Source: Rhodococcus opacus (lineage in GTDB: Bacteria > Actinomycetota > Actinomycetes > Mycobacteriales > Mycobacteriaceae). Taken from it: a stretch of DNA of 64,000 nucleotides. The position numbers were made by a program, and so were the translations under genes. The first letter of the stretch is position 1; each line of letters opens with the position of its first letter. The notes below the pieces were generated by a model that was given only the letters and a program-made list of their open reading frames with translations, ran no database searches and was not told the origin of the DNA. Below are positions 62,861 to 64,000 of the stretch, in pieces. The stretch spans positions 233,090-297,089 of the forward strand of contig NZ_JAAXPA010000009.1 of NCBI RefSeq assembly GCF_012396235.1, read 5' to 3'.

Positions 62861-64000
62861 ATGACCGAGCCAGGAATACCCTGGGCAACAATCATCGAGA
62901 AACTGCGGTACGGGCAGATGACCGTGGCCGAAGCTGCCGCAGCGGCGAACACCACCGTCGCGACAGTCGAGGCGGAGCTTCAGACAGCAGCTTTCCTCGG
63001 AAAGCACGGCCCCGAAGCTGCGCAGATGGCCGAGAAGTTCTTTGAGATGCGCAAGTTCGTAGACGCTAAGAACGCCGCCCAGGCCGCTCGGGCGGTCCAG
63101 ACACTCAGCCGGGGCGCCAGGCTCGCCAATAGTGCCGCCCAGGCGGCCCGACCCTTTGGCGTCGTGAAGAGGGCTCGGGAGGCCCGGCTGCTCCTTGGCC
63201 TCAGCGGGCCCGCTGTGGTTCTCCTTGTCGTCGGCATCGCCGCGATCGGCCTGATCGGTGCCGTTTACGTGAACTACGGGAACACCCCGGTCCAACCCGG
63301 CCCGAAGATGTTGAACCGCCCGGCCGCCCAGATCGAGGCGCCCGATCCGGGGAGCGAGGTGGCCGCCCCGGTCGAGCCCGCACCGGGTCCGGAAGTGCCT
63401 CCTGAATCCGTATCCGATCCGCCCGCGCCCGCGCCGGTTCCCGTACCGGCTGCTGCGCCGGCGCCGCCAGCTCCCCCTGCCCCCGGCCCCGCAAATTCTG
63501 CACCCGGTGATCTACCTGCTGAGATCCCCGATCCTCCGGCGGATCCCGCGGCGGCGGCTCCTCCGGTGCCCATACCGGCCCCGGTGATAGCACCCGTCCC
63601 AGTGCCCTCGGCCACCGAACCGGGCCATGACGGGACGGCACCCGCGCCGCTCGCCCAGCCAGTTCCCGCACCCCCGGTCGAGGCCGCTCCAGAGCCCCCA
63701 CCGCAGGGCCCTGTCCAAGGAGGGGTAGCGCCACCGCTCGTTGCACCGGCTCCGGTGCAACCGATGGCGGGCACGGACCAACACGGTGCGACGGATCCCG
63801 GCACCACCTACGGCGGGACGGACCCCGGCACCACCTACGGCGGGACGGACCCCGGCACCACCTACGGCGGGATGGACCCCGGCACCACCTACGGCGGGAC
63901 GGACCCCGGCACCACCTACGGCGGGACGGACCCCGGCACCACCTACGGCGGGACGGACCCCGGCACCACCTACGGCGGGACGGACCCCGGCACCACCTAC
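62861..64000 (+). CDS. Repeat-containing single-pass membrane protein, partial (runs off the window)
   Basis: 380 codons from the ATG at 62861 with no stop before the window end. Residues 1-109 are helical and basic; part (GQMTVAEAAAAANTTVATVE) looks like a helix-turn-helix. KRAREAR leads into one span (about 110-135), so the N-terminus should be inside and the rest outside. Residues about 140-310 are Pro/Ala-rich. From residue 311 a nine-residue unit, TDPGTTYGG, repeats seven times and begins an eighth. No strong ribosome site. I know no family with this layout; a surface fibre or adhesin is a guess. Confidence 0.8.
   Translation, partial: MTEPGIPWATIIEKLRYGQMTVAEAAAAANTTVATVEAELQTAAFLGKHGPEAAQMAEKFFEMRKFVDAKNAAQAARAVQTLSRGARLANSAAQAARPFGVVKRAREARLLLGLSGPAVVLLVVGIAAIGLIGAVYVNYGNTPVQPGPKMLNRPAAQIEAPDPGSEVAAPVEPAPGPEVPPESVSDPPAPAPVPVPAAAPAPPAPPAPGPANSAPGDLPAEIPDPPADPAAAAPPVPIPAPVIAPVPVPSATEPGHDGTAPAPLAQPVPAPPVEAAPEPPPQGPVQGGVAPPLVAPAPVQPMAGTDQHGATDPGTTYGGTDPGTTYGGTDPGTTYGGMDPGTTYGGTDPGTTYGGTDPGTTYGGTDPGTTYGGTDPGTTY
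63791..64000 (+). repeat. 27-nt tandem repeat encoding TDPGTTYGG
   Basis: Seven complete 27-nt units start at 63791, 63818, 63845, 63872, 63899, 63926 and 63953; an eighth is cut at 21 nt by the window end. They are almost identical in DNA: unit 1 has GAT for GAC and unit 4 has ATG for ACG (Thr to Met). Such identity implies recent expansion or gene-conversion upkeep. Confidence 0.95.

Noticed and set aside
63791..64000. CRISPR array
   Set aside because: The 27-nt units abut without spacers and keep a reading frame, so this is a coding tandem repeat.

Overview
This window is a high-GC actinobacterial chromosome segment, most likely from Rhodococcus (R. opacus/jostii-like). The evidence is the base composition, the GTG/ATG starts, many ATGA or GTGA stop-start overlaps, and a long block of genes in the order I recall for the Mycobacterium tuberculosis region from kgd (Rv1248c) down to rocA/pruB (Rv1187/Rv1188). 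No rRNA, tRNA or CRISPR array was seen.

Region by region. 1-4.5 kb: the 3' end of kgd, a small ABC-type ATPase, a membrane gene broken by two compensating frameshifts, and a TetR regulator. 4.5-7.9 kb: a Baeyer-Villiger monooxygenase, short-chain dehydrogenase and esterase operon, with two palindromes lying on its promoter. 7.8-12.5 kb: an osmoprotectant-type ABC transporter with a second, divergent substrate-binding lipoprotein. 12.5-21.5 kb: malic enzyme with a long leader, a PHP phosphoesterase, a CorA transporter, a SUFU-like protein, a metallophosphoesterase with a ParB-like protein, a QxQ winged-helix protein and a drug exporter. 21.4-25.8 kb: the trehalose-recycling transporter LpqY-SugABC. 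26-33 kb: a stress protein, a CoA-ester lyase, an MgtE-like protein without a channel, a DUF1003 protein, two lytic transglycosylases and Mrp. 33-36.2 kb: the envelope-stress cluster tatB, htrA, rseA and sigE, with a SigE-type promoter. 36.5-43.8 kb: a methyltransferase, glgC and glgA/glgM (divergent), an RlmA-like methyltransferase, DUF3117, tagA, a DivIVA-like protein, gpgS and folP2. 43.8-50.2 kb: fadD6, two LOG-family enzymes, dapE, a secreted beta-propeller protein and dapD. 50.2-61.3 kb: an amino-acid permease, a VWA/binding-protein hybrid, a PucR regulator, an MDR-type reductase, fadD36, a rhomboid-like protein, pruB and rocA.

Themes. The core block joins envelope maintenance (LytTG, TatB, HtrA, SigE/RseA), ADP-glucose, maltose-1-phosphate and trehalose chemistry (GlgC, GlgA/GlgM, LpqY-SugABC), polymethyl-polysaccharide precursors (GpgS), lysine/diaminopimelate synthesis (DapE, DapD) and proline catabolism (PruB, RocA). 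Many convergent pairs end within a few bases of each other or share a bidirectional hairpin.

The right end (about 62-64 kb) leaves this conserved block. It holds a serine-recombinase C-terminal remnant and a large open gene that runs off the window. That gene predicts a cytoplasmic helical domain, one membrane span, a Pro/Ala-rich stalk and a tandem array of a 9-residue repeat encoded by near-identical 27-nt units. This is the most unusual item here.
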